From: Casuarius casuarius | Lineage: Eukaryota > Chordata > Aves > Casuariiformes > Casuariidae | Length of the DNA stretch: 64,000 bases | Assembly: GCA_003342895.1 (NCBI GenBank) | Contig: PTFA01000028.1 | Coordinates: 5,441,885 to 5,505,884 of the forward strand | Direction of reading: 5' to 3' | Shown: piece by piece, positions 42,090 through 57,024 of the stretch | Layout: every line of letters starts with the position of its first letter | Numbering within the stretch: the first letter of the stretch is position 1 | The notes under the pieces: generated by a model | What the model saw: only the letters and a program-made list of their open reading frames with translations | What the model was told of the DNA's origin: nothing | Databases searched by the model: none | Position numbers and translations under genes: made by a program

Positions 42090-42425
42090 TCGATAATTAA
42101 AACTGAAAGGGGCTTTAGAAGGTCACCTAGTGAGTGTATTTATTATCCTAAGGCAGGATGAGCTAATCATAGGAGGTATTTGTCCAACCTGTTCAGAAAC
42201 ACATCTGCTGATGGATATTCCATGCCATCCCCAGGCAATCTGATTATTCCACTCTCCTTAGCATTTTTTTCCTAGTTGGAATTCCTTGATGAAATTTAAA
42301 TGCATTATTTCTTTCCAGTTCATTATGGATATGAAGAATTTATTCCCTTTGAAGGTTTACTTACATTTCTTGTTTCACTCTCTTGATTAAACAGTCCTTG
42401 TTCATTCATTCTTTCCCTGTTGCCT
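42090..42425 (-). mobile_element. Old CR1 LINE 3' fragment
   Basis: The sequence resembles the antisense of a CR1 3' region: gaaaggggctttagaaggtc, ggtatttgtccaacctgttc, then catctgctgatggatattcc. It continues through CR1-like sequence to about 42425. It is strongly diverged, and the limits are uncertain. Confidence 0.6.
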
Positions 42426-45400
42426 TTGTTTGAGCCTGTGATCCATCATATCCCACAAATCACCTTCATCAGATCTTTTCCCAGAGATTTCTAGCTCTAT
42501 ATTTTTTACCTGGAAGGAGAAGTGAAGTGATCTGAACCGTGGAAGTTCAGATCCACAAGTGAAAGTCCAGTATCTTTGCCATCTAAAGAATAAACCCTTA
42601 CAAGGCTGAATGTAAGGACAAGAGGGATCTGAACAAACCATACTTGGGAAGCTTTCTACGTGCTTGTGGTCCTACACATGAGAAAATGACTATACTTTTA
42701 GTCAGCTCTGAAATTCTCAGTGGTCTGAATACATGCAGCTTAATAGTCAGATACGCTTTCTCCCATCCCGTTTGTCTGATGCATCTGTAAACTGTAGGAA
42801 AGCAAGGAGTTTGGTTTATTTTTGTAAAGAAGGAAACTCCAGATAAAGGTATAAAATCACAGTAAAGCCAGATTTTTTTCCTGTTCTTTTGGGAGGAGAC
42901 TTTTTTAAAAATCCTACCTAATCGGAAGTCTCCATGTACAATGTACTTCTTTTTAAAGCCGTTTACAGCTCGTGCCTTCTTTTTCAACTCTATACACAAA
43001 TGTAGCTGCAGGTTCAGGGACATTTTTTACCTAAGCATGGGATATAGTGGTTTCATATGTCAGTCTCGTTCTACTCCATTGACTGTATAGAATATTTAAC
43101 ATAAACTAATCTTATTTCAACCTGCAATGTGTTAAAATATTTTCAGCATAGATTCTGTTGAAATAGGAAGGGCAGAATATTTTTATAAAATATATTATTT
43201 CAGCATCTTGCTTCATTACAAAAATTTTTCTGTATTACCGTTTCTTTATGTTCCATTTTATTGACAGAGATGTCATCTAACATAGTAAGTTTTATAAGAG
43301 ATAGTAACCTGCAGTACATGCAATTTCAGGCAATTACAATACTAAATTTGGTCAACAGTGAATGATGTGTATACATATAACTCCTGGGAATCACAGCCTG
43401 AGCCAATCAATTACCTCACAAATTTAGGAATTAGAAGATGGAATTTTAGTATATTTTGGTCAACGCCACCTTGGAGTTTATTTGTCTAGCAAAGTCACAA
43501 ATCTGAAAAGAAAAGCAAATTTGGGGAACAGAATTCAAGCCAATCAGAATGGAGGGTAGTTGCTAAGAAATAAATCGCAAAGCAGAATTCAAGAAATGTA
43601 TGTTTGGAATAGGGAGAAGAATCATCATTCTATCTTATCACTAACAAAGTAATAGCAAACACACATTGATCAAAACATGTTCTACAAGCATTACCTGATA
43701 TTGATGGTTGTTCCAAGAGTGTTTTGCAGCATTCATTTGCAAGCATTTGCATGTCAGCATTTCAGTGCAATGAAAAAGAGACCAGTTGGAAACTGAAACA
43801 CCAGAGGAGGAAAATGGTGAAAAGTTAATAAACTCTGCTTTGCAATTTCTCTGCTTGCAAATCAAGAGAGTGCTAGAAAGAGACCCAACCTGTCCAGCCC
43901 AGTAGGCTAGTGTTTGCTTTTTGACAGCCAAGGTAGCAAGTGTTATTGGCAGATGTTATGCTAAGTCTCATGATCTTTTCTTTATTTTCAATCAAACAAA
44001 AAAGCAGGGCGGTTCCACCCAAGAAAGAACAAGAGTGTAGTACAGTTTTTAGACATTCTTAAAGATCAGACATGTTATCACTGTGAAAATGTTAATTACA
44101 AACACTGTTAGGAAAAGGCTATCTTAAGAGTAATCTAAAGCTAAATTTCTGATAAGCAAAAGCTAAATCTATAAACATATGTTTTTAGTAATGTTTTAAT
44201 ATAAGAGGTTCCCCTGGAACTATATCAGCCTAAAAGTGCATTTGCTGATGCAAGTTATTAACACCTGACAGTATAGACTGTGATTCTTTGTATTTCATGA
44301 AACTATGCATAATTATTGTCATCCAGATTGCCAAATCCAGACCTGAAATAAATTTACCAATTTATTTCCATACTCAGTGATCAGAACATTAGTAAAATGT
44401 AATAGAGTTTTTTCAAAGAAACAAGTTTTATAGTTACATATGTTATATACAGTTATAGCATAATGATGTTAGAAGAAGAAAGGCTTGTATGCAGAAAACC
44501 TTGCATGTTCCTTTCAATTATGTTATTTGGTCCTTTCTTTCTGTAAAATGGCATTTCTTAGTAGTATCACAGTACAGCTTTATGGAACATTAAAGATGTG
44601 CCCTATTAAGGCAAAAGCTCTTTAAAAATCTTGCTTCTCACAAAGTGATTTCTGCTCAGACTGGTTTCCTGTATGATGAAACTTCATTAAATTGTACTTT
44701 AAATAGATAGGCTGGTAGAAATACGTGCAAACACTGCCTCCTTGCGATTCATCTGGTGTGGCTAAAGAATGAGGGAAGCTGGAATCTCAAATGGCTTCTG
44801 AGTTTTGTATACACAGACAGACATTAGAAAAGCAATTTATATAATTTCAGAACAAAATCAATCATGCTTATATTTGTTACTTAACAAGGAAATGTTTTCT
44901 TTCAAAGAACTGTCAAAGATAATTAAGTCTCCAATTGTGCAACATTTCATTCTTATTTTACTGTCTGAAGAAATGGGCTGGATTGAAGTTTTTCTTTGAA
45001 TATGGTCAGGTCATCTTTTATTTTAAAAAGTTAGAAAATATAATATGACATACTCTGTAGACGAATAGATTTTAAATTATAAGAAATGGGACAATGGAGA
45101 AAAGACGAAGTTAGAAGCTATTTAACAAATGTAAAGCTTTAAATATATCTAATCATTACCCTCTCCTTGACCCCCTCAGCACTACTCCAAAGTCCCAGCA
45201 GTATTAGAGTGCAGAATTTCCAAAGTTTAATTCTCAGAAGTTAAGAAATTTAACCAGATGTCCTTAAATCAGCCCCCTTGTGTGTTCATCCTATACAGTG
45301 AGCAATACACAGGAAAAGAGACATTGTGTGGCAACATTAAATGCTGTACAACACTGCATCTATCACACAAAAGGGCAGAATTAAGCTGATTTGACAAACA

Positions 45401-46181
45401 CACAGTGCTGCATCAACTATATCTATTTCATTCTGCAGGGCTTGAACTCGACAGGTTTCTGCCTGCTGTCCTGTCAAGATTGCCCTGTCCCTGAACAGCA
45501 GATCGAGGCTATATTCTTCAAACCTTCTACTGTCATTCTTGATGCTTTTATCCACGTAAGAATTCTTGTCTCAGACAAATCATTGTTATTCCACCCTACT
45601 TTTATACTGCTACACCTATGTTTAGTATGACTGGTTCTGCTGGTTCTGCTAGTCAAACAGACAGAACTCTTTAAAAATAATTACTATTTGCACCATTGAC
45701 CTGAAAGATTATTTGCATTTGTTTTTTGGACCTGAAGCCATATCTGCTCCATTCCATTCACACTGATAAGGCAGCACAAAGGGACAGAAACTGGATTAGC
45801 TGTTTCCCTGGAAATGAAGCAATCCCTGAGTGGCATAAAGATGATATGCCTGACTCTTACCCACCAGCTTCTTCCCACATGTGGGAATATGGAACATTCC
45901 AAAGGTGTGAGAGCGTAGCCAGAACAGCTCACACTCCAGTTACCTTTGGCTAGAAAATTAAAATAGTTCATCAGTTTTGTCATTTAAGCCTGTGGAAAGA
46001 AGTCTGGATGGGAGTATAGAGTAAAGAATTCCAGTCTATGCTGCACAGAGTTGTTACCAGCTGCCAAAGGTGTAGCAGCATAGCAACTAAGATCCATACT
46101 TTTTTACTTCTAATTTTTACTAGAGTATTTACCTTAGAGCAGCTTGATGTGCTAGTGAAAAGCTATGTCAGGAAATTGGCC

Positions 46182-46203
46182 TCTGTCCTCAGCTGAGGAC
46201 AGA
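46182..46203. repeat. Perfect 22-bp palindrome
   Basis: TCTGTCCTCAG is followed immediately by its exact reverse complement, CTGAGGACAGA, with no spacer. A CAGCTG E-box lies at the centre. Pairing breaks at the next base on each side. No protein-binding role is shown. Confidence 0.95.
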
Positions 46204-49200
46204 AGGGAGATTAGAGTGTGTCCAAATGCTAACTGTGAGCACTGGCCAAAATGTATGCAGGAAATTGTTTGTCCAAACAAGGATTTGGCCCCTGGTTTTT
46301 AAAACTTCATGAATGAACCAGGCAGAAATCCTCTGCAAACCTGATTATCTAGTCTGTTCTCACTAATATAAGCAGAAAAGCATGAATCTGTATCTACTCC
46401 CTTGGATTATTAACAGCTGTGCTTATCACACAGGGTGAGTGTGAAATGCTACCAGACCAAAATTCTCCACACCAGAACTCCAGTCCAGTACGCTTCCCAG
46501 TGGCATAACTGAGTAGCTAGGAACAAGGTAGCACAGAATCAGATCACATATGCATAGTTAACTACAGCAGAGACAAAAGCAAGGATGAACTGTGTTCACT
46601 ATTAGGTGCATCTTTACTGTTCACAGCTGGGTTTAATAGTCTGGCTGAAACAATATCTGCTTTAATAGGGTGTCTGGTTAACAAACAGTTATTTATCTAA
46701 AGCATAAAGAGATTCCTGAGTAGCATAGCCAGTTCTGTTACACAGCTAGCAAGTTGCAGGCTAATAAATCAAAGCTCTTCCCATTCTTTTGTTCTAATGT
46801 CTTGGCCTCATTTCTAAAAGTAGTGCCTAAATGTGTGTTGTGCGTGTGATAGATTTACTTATGAATCCAATCCTACAGGCACTCTACAGCTGTACAAGGT
46901 GCTTTTCAGACACATCTGGTAGGACATTCTCCAATTTTTGTCTATGGAGTACATGTACATCAAGCTACTATAAAACAGCAAAAATCAGATTCACTTACAG
47001 CAGCATACACTAACATATTTGTTATAATCTTCAACGAGCTGATGCATGAATTCATTAAAATAATAAGACATGCGATACTCACAGCTCAATATTTCCTTAC
47101 ACATGAAAGGCAGTAATATTTTACATGTGAAATCCTGCTGCCCCTCAGTGGTTTCTAAAAGAAACAACAGAACAATGTTCTCTCTCACTCACAGTAATAA
47201 CAAGGATCTGCTTAGAATCCAGTGCTTTTGGTTTAAAATAAAATAAAATCTTCAAGAATAGCATGATGTGAAGGAATAGCCTGTAAGCAGAGAACTGATG
47301 ATGATGGCAGCCTAGTCTACATATTTATTGAGCCAAGTACATGTACTTCCTTCCCTCCAAACAGTGTTTGCTGTCATTTCCCATAGGGCGATAATGAACT
47401 TTGAGTTAGATTGTAGCCATAAGTCATAGCTGATCCTGCAAATGGCATGGAGGGAAATGCTGCAGTGAAGAAATTCTGAAATTCTTCGGAAAACTGGCCC
47501 TGATATTTAGAAGCATTTATTGTCCACGGCTACAGATGGAGCCAATGTGACCTGCAAGTAGTTTGCATGACCAAAACAAAATTCTTCACCCAGTAAAGAA
47601 AATAAGACTGGAATTCCTCATCTGGAATAACATCTAGTCTCTGCAACCACTAATTGCATGAATAAACAATAAGGATGTAACATAAGTTTATGGTAGTGAA
47701 AGTGCCATTCATCTGAAGAAGCTTATATAATTGGATTACATTTATATAACCTCCATTATTACAGTTTCTCAGTGCTCCATAATCTTATAAAAAGTGTTTA
47801 ATTTTACAAGAACTCAGTGAGGTAGGTAACTACTGACCACCCATTTTGTATGTGTGAAACCAAAGCAAAAGAAAGAACAAGGGCTATATTCAGACTGATT
47901 CACATAGGTGCCTAACTTTGCTATCGTAAATACTTCCTCCACTGATTGCACAGGGAGGCAGAGTCTTGCAGTCTTGTAGAGACAGTGCTCTGAGTTGCTG
48001 AGCTCACCCTTAAACTGACATGCCATAGTAGTTGCAAAACCAAAGGTTTGGACTGATAGTGTGTGGCCTGAATATGGTCTTAAAGAGCTTGTCCATGGTC
48101 ACGCAAAGTTTACAGTAGAGCAGAAAGTTGAAGTTAGATGTTTCCTTGGTCACACAGGTCAGACAGGAAAAATTTGGGCTAAGCGGGATCTCTGTAAGTA
48201 ATCTTTTAAATTAATGACAGTTTTAGGTGAGCCAGAGGAAAGCTCACTCCCTTTATCTGGCTTACAAACATCCTGTAGGAGTTTCTGGCAGACAGTCACA
48301 TACCTGCTGTGCCCCAGGATTCCTTTCTTCCCAAGAGCCAGTTAGCTCCCTCTTCTTTCTGTGACCTTTTTTCCTTGTAAGAGACCATGACACTCATTTT
48401 CAATTTGACCAAAGATGATTATAATTGATGTGAATTATGCAATGCCTTGTGTTGCATTTTCCATTCTGGCTGATTCAAAGCCCTGGATCTGAAAGCCCCC
48501 TCTGGACTGCCATTCCAGATCTGAATCTGTAGATCAAGCCTACTTCTAGCTTCACAATTCTTTGTCTAGCCAATCATATTAATAATTATGATTTGTATGA
48601 ACATAAGGCACAAATTTAAATTTGAGTTAGTGGATGAATACCATCAGACAAAACTGTCCTTAAGTAAGTTCCTTGCAATACATAAATAACTCTGCTGTGA
48701 GCATAACAAAGGCCCTTTGTGTTCTTGCATAGTGGAGCCAAAAATGTTCTTGAAGCTAAGTTTGTTTTTAATATAATTGCATACAGCTCATACATAAAAC
48801 AGCTTGTCATGCTGTAGCCAAAAATGTAGTCCTTTAGATTCCATGAACATCTTCAGCTATCTATATTAAGAGTAGAAACAAACGTATGGTAAGACTGTAT
48901 TTCACTGAGTCCTTTTATCATTCCATTTGATATATTACTTCTTGTCTAAGGACACAGTCCTGCAAGAATCTTACTGCTGGCACAAATGACTGCCTGTACA
49001 AATTACCTTGCAGCACTGGGACTTTAGTCTGTGTATTCACAACAGTTTAGATATAATTTGATATAGTGCCTGTTACTGATTCTGTTTGGGGACTTTAAAT
49101 TTTGCAGTGATAGAACTGAGCAGAAAATATAGGAAATTCATTTTCAAATACAGTAGAAAGACTGAAGAGTTTGGAGGAAATTCTTTGGAATAGGTGTGTT

Positions 49201-52200
49201 AAAACCAGAAGGATATGTTCAATTTTTCCAGCAAAAGCTTAGATGCCTAAGATTTTATTTTAGGAAACAGAAAGTTTTCCCAGACATCTCTATCAGCTGA
49301 AGCATCCTGTCAGGATGAGGCATTTGGAGACTTCTCAACAACTGAATAATCCTTGTGCACTCGCAAATGATGGAAACAATTCTGAATCTCCCATTGTCTG
49401 TGGGAGAACCAGTTTTCACTCCCTAGTAGACAGTACCATATTTCAGCTGGGAAATTTTGTTCCTTTGTCATTTTTCTTCACGTTGCCACATCCTTCCATC
49501 CCACAGTATAATGACTGTAAAGCCAGGTGTCTATTACATCTTGATTCTCCCTTGTGTTCTCAGCTTTTTGAGTGCACTAATGGGAAAGCAAATGCTGATA
49601 ATCCAGAGGGCAGAGTCTCATTCTTCAGTAGAATACATTTGTCTGCCACTGCAATACCTGGGTTTAGATGGTTCCAGAAAAAAATTGCCTTGTATAGAAA
49701 TTATTTTCACTGTATAGAAATCCATAGTTAGTAGAGGGCTGTTGTAGTGACCAATCTTGTCTTGATCCTTACTCATAATGAAAGAAGGATGTCTGTTGGA
49801 CAGAAGGTGTGCCCATGGCTATGCCATGGTGAGAGGTGGAAGAGACCAAAGGATGATAAAGATACATTAGAACTATATACAAGCTGCTCTTCTCTACTGG
49901 CCATAGGTCAAATCGCTGGAGACCTCAGATCGAAGTAGCCAAGATCTGTGCTGAGAACAGTTTGTTTTGCTTAGAAGGCATGAACCATGATGCCACCAAA
50001 GGGCCTAGGTCTCTGGAAAAATGTTCTTATTGTTCAGAAAAACCCATTTCCACCTCAATTTCTCAATTTCTTTTTTTCCAAGAAGCAAAAAAATATTATA
50101 CAGCTATTATTCCCATAAACAGGCTGGGAACCACATCATCCAAGACCCATAGTCCTCTGATTCTTCTCCCTCACTTCCTTGCCCTACTCTGGGAAAGAAA
50201 AACTCTTAAAGTATACCGCCTTCTACTGCTACATAGTCTGGCATGTAACCAGGGTAGAGATAATGCTCTAGTACTGCCAGGCCCAGCTATGTCAGACTGA
50301 AGGGCAGCATGTAATAGAAAGTAGTGGTTCCCTGGTAGCTCAGCAGTAGCGTGTAGTAGCAGCTTTTCTGCCTCTGTTACTGTCACTTGCATCTGCTTAC
50401 ACTCTGTGCTCTATTCACTCTACTGAACCAACAAAAGGGAACAAGGAAGGCATCCTAAACCCTTCTGCATTTCCCACACAAGCAAGCGGGCCAGACCACA
50501 GTCTTGTCCTAAATGACTATCCATATAAACATGGTCTGGAAATACTAACAATGACAACATAAAATTGTGACATGGTGCATGAAACAAATTCTTCACTGGT
50601 TCACAGGTTTCTGGCTTTGACAGCAATAAGCAAAGCTCTGGTTCACCTTTTTTAGTGACCTTCAAAGGCAGAACCTAGAGAGAAGCAGTATCATGGAACA
50701 TATATTAAAGAGGCACATCCGACCAAAGCTAAACTAAAATAATTGCAAAAAAAGCCTTTACTTTTCAACTCATCTGCCCAAAACCCTGAAATTGCCCATT
50801 AATTACTTTGCTTTAAAGGTAAATGCTATAAAAAAACAGTGAATAAGTACACAAAATACATGGTCCCTACCCCCTGATAGATAATGTCACTGCATGGAAA
50901 GCGTAAGTTTTCATCATAAGAAATGTCACAAGGGGACAGATGACTGTACTGGTTTAAATCAAATAAAGTTTTACATCAAAGAAAAGTGAGATCTGCTCCA
51001 AAGATTAATATGCATTTTATATTTATTGTTAAACCTCTGAAATACAAGTATTCAAATGACTGCTTGACTAAGCAGTTTCAAACTAGCTGGTAAGTATATT
51101 GCAGCCAGATTCTGCACTGATGAGAATATTTTTTCATTTGAGAGCTAGAGAAGAAGGTAAGCCCAGCAAAGAGGAATATTTTGTGCCAGGGAAGGGAAAC
51201 TCTACATATAAATTTCAAATGTGTGTCACATATAAAAGCTGGCAGATATGGGATCCAGCAGAGAACCTACAAAATGTCCCTTCTTAACTTAAAATTACAG
51301 CAGAAAGAAAACCCAAAAATTTAACAAAGGAATTTTTGGATTCCTGAAACTTCAAACAGAGGGAAGAGAGTCTGCCAAAGCCAGACTATCTGTAGCAAGC
51401 CTCAAGGTAATTCTGCACTTCAGCCTGAACACATCATAACCATCTGTATATCTCTGAAAACTAATACCACATTGGCAGTCTGGGCCCTAAATTCTATCTT
51501 TGGACACTATGTACCTGGACTCTGATAAAAGCTTCAGCCTGAAATATGGAAAATATTGATCAAATTCACTAGGCATATAATGGGAAAAGAAAAACTAGAA
51601 AAGTCAAGCTGAAATTTTTACTGACAAAGCTCATTAAATATGTGGAGCTTAGACAGCCCAGTGCTCTCTGAAGAAAACTATCCCAGAAAAGGCATGTGCA
51701 GAAGTAGAACTAAACCCTTGTTTTTTACGCAGTTTCCTACATGCCCCCTTAAAGTGGTGTTTCAAAATACTCTGCACTGACAAGTGTTACAGGTTCCTAA
51801 ACACAGATTAGTTTAAGGTATTCCCATTAACATAGTGATTGTGGAGGTATGTAAATAAGAGACTGTAGATTTTTTAAATAAAAATTAATATTGTGGTTTT
51901 CAAAAACAGGTATTTATTATTGATCAGTCCCAACCTGTGTCATCTGCAGAATGACAGACTCATCAAGAATATTCTGTAGTTCTGCACTAGTTAAGTTCCT
52001 AGCGAACATATCTTTGATCTGTGGGCAATTGCACCACTTAGCCGAAGTTGCTGGACAAGATAATTATCTTCCATTCAGCCTATTTAAGGAAACAACTGAA
52101 AGGGACCCCTTTATTTCGTGAGGGCAGTTTAGTAGAAAATCAATCACCCAGGGACAAAGCCACACTAAGGCCTGGGCAATAGCTGGTTGTGGGGTCCTAC

Positions 52201-52260
52201 AGGTTCTCCCTGAGTGTGGGAAATAGTGTGGATGTATGGGATTGATTTGAGTGCAGAGCA

Positions 52261-52261
<1 letters not shown>

Positions 52262-52297
<36 letters not shown>
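52262..52297. repeat. (TG)n microsatellite running into (CG)n
   Basis: About 13 TG units are followed directly by about five CG units and then atatgtata. The whole tract alternates purine and pyrimidine, a composition that can adopt Z-DNA. It also creates spurious Cys-Val and His-Thr repeat reading frames. Confidence 0.95.
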
Positions 52298-53814
52298 TAT
52301 GTATACATGTGTGAAACAGAGACACGAAGAGAAACACTGCAGATGCAGACAAATGAAGCAGCAAAAAAGAGAGACACAACCAGAGAAGCAGCAGCGGGAG
52401 CATGACCATGAACAAAAATAAAGCAAGCAAGAGCTTTTGAGTAAGTCTGTGCTGAAAAAGGCTTGGAACCGAGATTAGAGAAACTTGCTCCTTTTATTTA
52501 AATCCAAATATACTCAGAGAAATACATTCAGCCTCTGCAAAAGCACTGGATTACATTAAAAAATACCTAGCTGCGTCTTCAATTTCTTCTCTTACAGGAA
52601 ATACCCCTTGAGACTCCTCCCAAACTGATGAATTATTCCTGCCAAAACTGGGAAACAATATTATGCCAGAAAACTTGGGAAGCTGTACAGTAAGTGAAAC
52701 TAAAATAAAAAATTAGAAGATTATCTAGAATCTATCTGCAACCGGTTTAATTTCTGGGGTTTGGGTGTATGCTTTTGAAATTGAAATGAGGAATGCCTTC
52801 AGCTACTTGCTTTATGATAAGTCACACAGTGTCACGTCTGTCATTGATGTCTACATAAAACTGTTGTCCAAAAAAAACCTGGGTTGGAATTCAGTTTTGA
52901 TGAGAATTAAGTTTCTTAGTGCTTTCTCTTAACAGCCAAACTCCTTCCTCCAGAATGGAGATGCTGTCTTATTCTAGTCTGCTGCTTCTTTACTTCACCT
53001 GTCTATCAGAAAGCAAACAGAATGCAAATACCATCAGTGTTAATGAGAAAAGCAGAAGTTGTTACTGAACCAAACTGATATATTGCAAAAGAAAATATAC
53101 CAGACTACAAATTAATTACACAATTTGCTTGAGTTCCTTTAACAAAAAACTGATAAAAAGAAGAAAAAAAAGCAGAGATTCAGCCTGACCCATCTACCAT
53201 ATTTCAAGGTATCTGTGCTGCTCCAGACACTACTTTGGTTGAAGTACAAACCTGCATACTTGCTGAATACTGGAATATACTCAGAATATTATTTTTCTCC
53301 CCATTGTTATTGCAAGAGCTTACAAGAGATTATAAATGATTTATAGAGATGACTGCCCATTGGATTCAAAAGACTACAGAAGATCTCGTGGCAAATGAGA
53401 GTGGTAGCTAGAAATCAGAAACAACCTTGCAATTGGAAGTGACAATTGCAAAATGAAAGAAAATGGAAGTAAAAGTATGCAGAAAAAAGCTGGCCAAGGA
53501 TAAACATGCAAAGACTGTTCCTTTGATTTAAATTTTAATGATTTTTGAGGGAAGAAAATAAGAAAATAAAATATCTTTATAATGTATATACTCATAAAGA
53601 AGGGGGAGAACACTATGAAACTTTTGAGAAAATCTTTTAGGATCAAAAACTAAATTCGATTCAATTGTGAAATTTTGTCATAAATTGAAAACATTAAGTC
53701 AAATTACATTTTCAAAGGAAAATGTAGTTGAGAAAATCCCGTTTTCCATCTAAAAATGCAGTTAGATATTAATTGTGGTACCCAAAGAAAGAAGGCCAAG
53801 CAACAAGAATATAA

Positions 53815-53892
53815 GTGATAGAGAGAAAAAAGGAAAAAAAGGAAGAAAATAAAAACAGAGAAGACAGAAGAGGAGAAAAGAGTGAAAGCAGT
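53815..53892. repeat. Polypurine tract
   Basis: Nearly 80 bases of A and G with few interruptions on the plus strand (gagagaaaaaaggaaa, then ggagaaaagagtgaaag). It is a low-complexity sequence with triplex potential. Confidence 0.7.
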
Positions 53893-56800
53893 AAATGAGC
53901 TATTTGTCTCTCACTGCAGTGCTTTGGAAGGCTTTCTGCTTGTCTTGTCTGTCACACTTAGCGTCTTCCCCGAGGATCTCAGTGTTTCACAACTGTAGAG
54001 ATGCATCATGAAAACACATTTGCATCAGAGTGTATCCTACATTATTTCAACCTCCTTTTTTCTTGACTTGCTTCACACCCTCATCACTGACTACAATCCA
54101 TCAAAATTTAATAATTGCTTAGATCACATTTCTGAGCCATCAGTCTGTCTGCAACAAATTCATTGCTGCCGATTCACGCCCAGCGTTGTGGTTTCCTGTC
54201 CCTCTACAGCCGCACCTTCCATTTCCTTCCAGGCTGCATCTCTCCTGGCAGATAGACTTCATAGGTGGTAAAATGTATTCATGTGCCTAGATAGGCAAGA
54301 CTGCTTCTTTCAAGGTAATGGAAGATCCAATTACAAAACAGTCCATAGCCCTTATTCACGCACTATCCAATTCTTCCTGGGCCTTTTATCTTGTAGGTCC
54401 AAAGCACGATAGCTTCCTTGCTGTTTACGAGCCACAGTATTACAGACAAAAGAAATGTGAAACTGGTATTTCACAAGAAAAATGTTTATTTTATTTACAA
54501 AATTCCCAAATTTTAAGTTTCAGTGCATTTGTAATGAAACAAAAATGTTTTCCTCTGTCTTTTGAAAAAGACAAAATCATTTTATTTACATTTCTAGCCA
54601 ATCTAAAAAAGTTTGTGTAATTAAAGTTACATAAAGTTTATGTAGCTAAAACAGTTTTTATTTCCAGTCAGAGTGAAGAGAAAAATTTAAACAAAACCAA
54701 AAAAGGTCTTTGGCTTCTTTCAAATCTTTTAATACAAAATCACCTGGTTTTTCCTGCAAGCCTAAGGGACTAAAGGGGCTTGGCCTCTCCCCAGAGTCCT
54801 CAGCTGAGGGGCAGAGACTTATTTACCAAATCGTCCAAAGTGCAAAAGTCCATCTCCATCTGTTCAAAGAAGATATTCTGTTAATCTGAAATTGTATGTT
54901 AAAGATAGAACTACTAAGGAAACTGTATGATGGGATATATCATGACAGGTAGGTTAAGAGAACATCTGCTCTTGGCTGAACAGAAATATGGCTCTGGTGT
55001 GGAAGCCCAGCCAGAGAGATTATTTTGAACACTAGGGACAGAAGAAAGAGAGGGAGGTCATTTGGTCCTAAAAGAAAAGCAGCAAAATAAACAAATGAAG
55101 GAAAAACACACAATACTTTTTCTTATAAAATTAGGTTTTCCTCCCAAGTCAAGGAAGGAAAAAGTTAATGATGGCTAGTTTGTGTTTATTCTGTATCCAT
55201 TCCAGCTCAAATAAAAATGTAATGGTTCTTTAAAGAAAAGGAAGTCAGCAGCGTAGTAAACCACAGTATTTAAAGAGTTCTGTGTAGTTCTACAACTATA
55301 ATAGGAACAGCAGGTAACACTATCTGATATTCGAAGGCACATGCCCTGAGGAGAACTCAGACTGGGAAAAGACAGCTAGGGAACATCAGTGTTGAAAAGA
55401 GGTAGTAGGCTGTAAATAATATTATTTATAAAAGTCAGAAAAGACTAAAGCTAGAAAGGTCTCCAGGTATCCTTCCAAGGCCTGTGATAAGACTGTGTGG
55501 CAAACAAGTAGATCCACTGTGACCCCACTGGGTCTCCTTTCCTTGTCCTAGGAAAGAGTCCTAGAAGCCCAGCCAGGAGAGGGGTGTATGTGATACTGCC
55601 TCTTCTAGCAGCCTCAGCAAATACACCTGCTGGAGGACAGGACTTGCATGCCTGCCATCACCTCTTTTCACTTGTGCCCCTTTCCTTCCCCACCATATTT
55701 ATTCTTGTTTCTACTCCTCTTCCTATGCCTTCAGCTCAATAACTGTCTTAGCCAGCCAGATCACTCTCCTTGGCAGCACTGCTGCAAGTCCAAAACAGGG
55801 AGGCAGAAGAAAGCAATGCCTTGAAACAGCTCAACGATGGTACAACATAGCCAGATCTTGGAGTCACCATGCTCAGTCTCCTCTAGCAACAACCTTGTAA
55901 ATTGAAGTCAGGAGCTGAAACAGAAGATACATTTTCTAACTTGGCTGTTTTCTTCCTTTCCCCTTTTGTGTGTGCTTGTCTTGATTTATCACCAGGGAGG
56001 CAGATCCAGGCTTTTACCACAACAGTAATAACAGCAGCTCTGGCTCATCATCTTAACTTTTACTTCATCCAAAAAGAGTGGTTATTACCATCTTTAATAC
56101 CACCTAAAAGGCTGCCAAAAAAAGCATTTTCCCTTATTATAAGAAACAAAAAAACCCAACAACCACTACTGCAGTTACAGCGAAACAAAATAAGAGATGT
56201 GGTTAAAATCTCACCCAACCACTTTCCCTGCTTTGTTATTTTTCTTGGTGGCTAGAAAGGTTTAAACCTTCTTTTTCCGATGTGGGTGTTTACTGAAGGA
56301 CATTTGGGTGTCTCTGAATGACCAGACTTTCATTATTCAGTTTTGTACAGTGGCTCATATAAACACCTTTGACTCTTCTGACTCATCTGTTCCAGTAAAA
56401 CATGCTTAGAGCTTCTAATTAATACAGGACGTTACTATCACCTCTTCATCCCCCACCAATGACTCTATAAGCACTTTGCCATTGTTTCTTCATTATTTTT
56501 CTCTTCCCGGTGCTTTTCCTCTCACTGCTTAACTGTCATTCCTTGGATTGCCTCCCCACCCCTATCAACTTAGGAGCTCCAGCCACCCCTGGTCTCCCCA
56601 TGAAATAGCAGCTGTTACATTGATACCCTTTACTGAGCTGAAAGGCTATCCGTTATGCTAAAACACATAGGGTTTACTTGCTCTTGGTTACCTAATCTTT
56701 CAGTAAACATGAGAAAACACAACACTTCGATGATGAAGGGATGAGTCCCGGGTGTCTTCCTACAGTCCAGATCATCCTTATTCTTGCCTTCAAGATTCTG

Positions 56801-57024
56801 GCCTCCAACTGTGGTAGAATTTGTAATTGCTTTTCAGTTCACCCCTCCTTCCAGCCATGGCAGCCGTGACAACACGTCTGCTTCTTCCAACAGCATCTCT
56901 CTCTGCACTCTTCTGCATAGCCGCTTTTCTTGGAATGACTCTGTCTAAGCATGCCAGGCTTCCAGGCATCCATCCTCTCCCAATTTAGTACTCTCTGTTA
57001 ATATCACAGATTCTAGATGATATC

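Noticed and set aside
49315..49731. Plus-strand frame of 138 codons
   Set aside because: Cys/Ser/Phe-rich translation with no motif; overlapped by another frame of 86 codons. It looks like chance.
52064..52430. Cys-, Val- or His-Thr-rich frames on both strands
   Set aside because: Produced by translating the TG/CG microsatellite.
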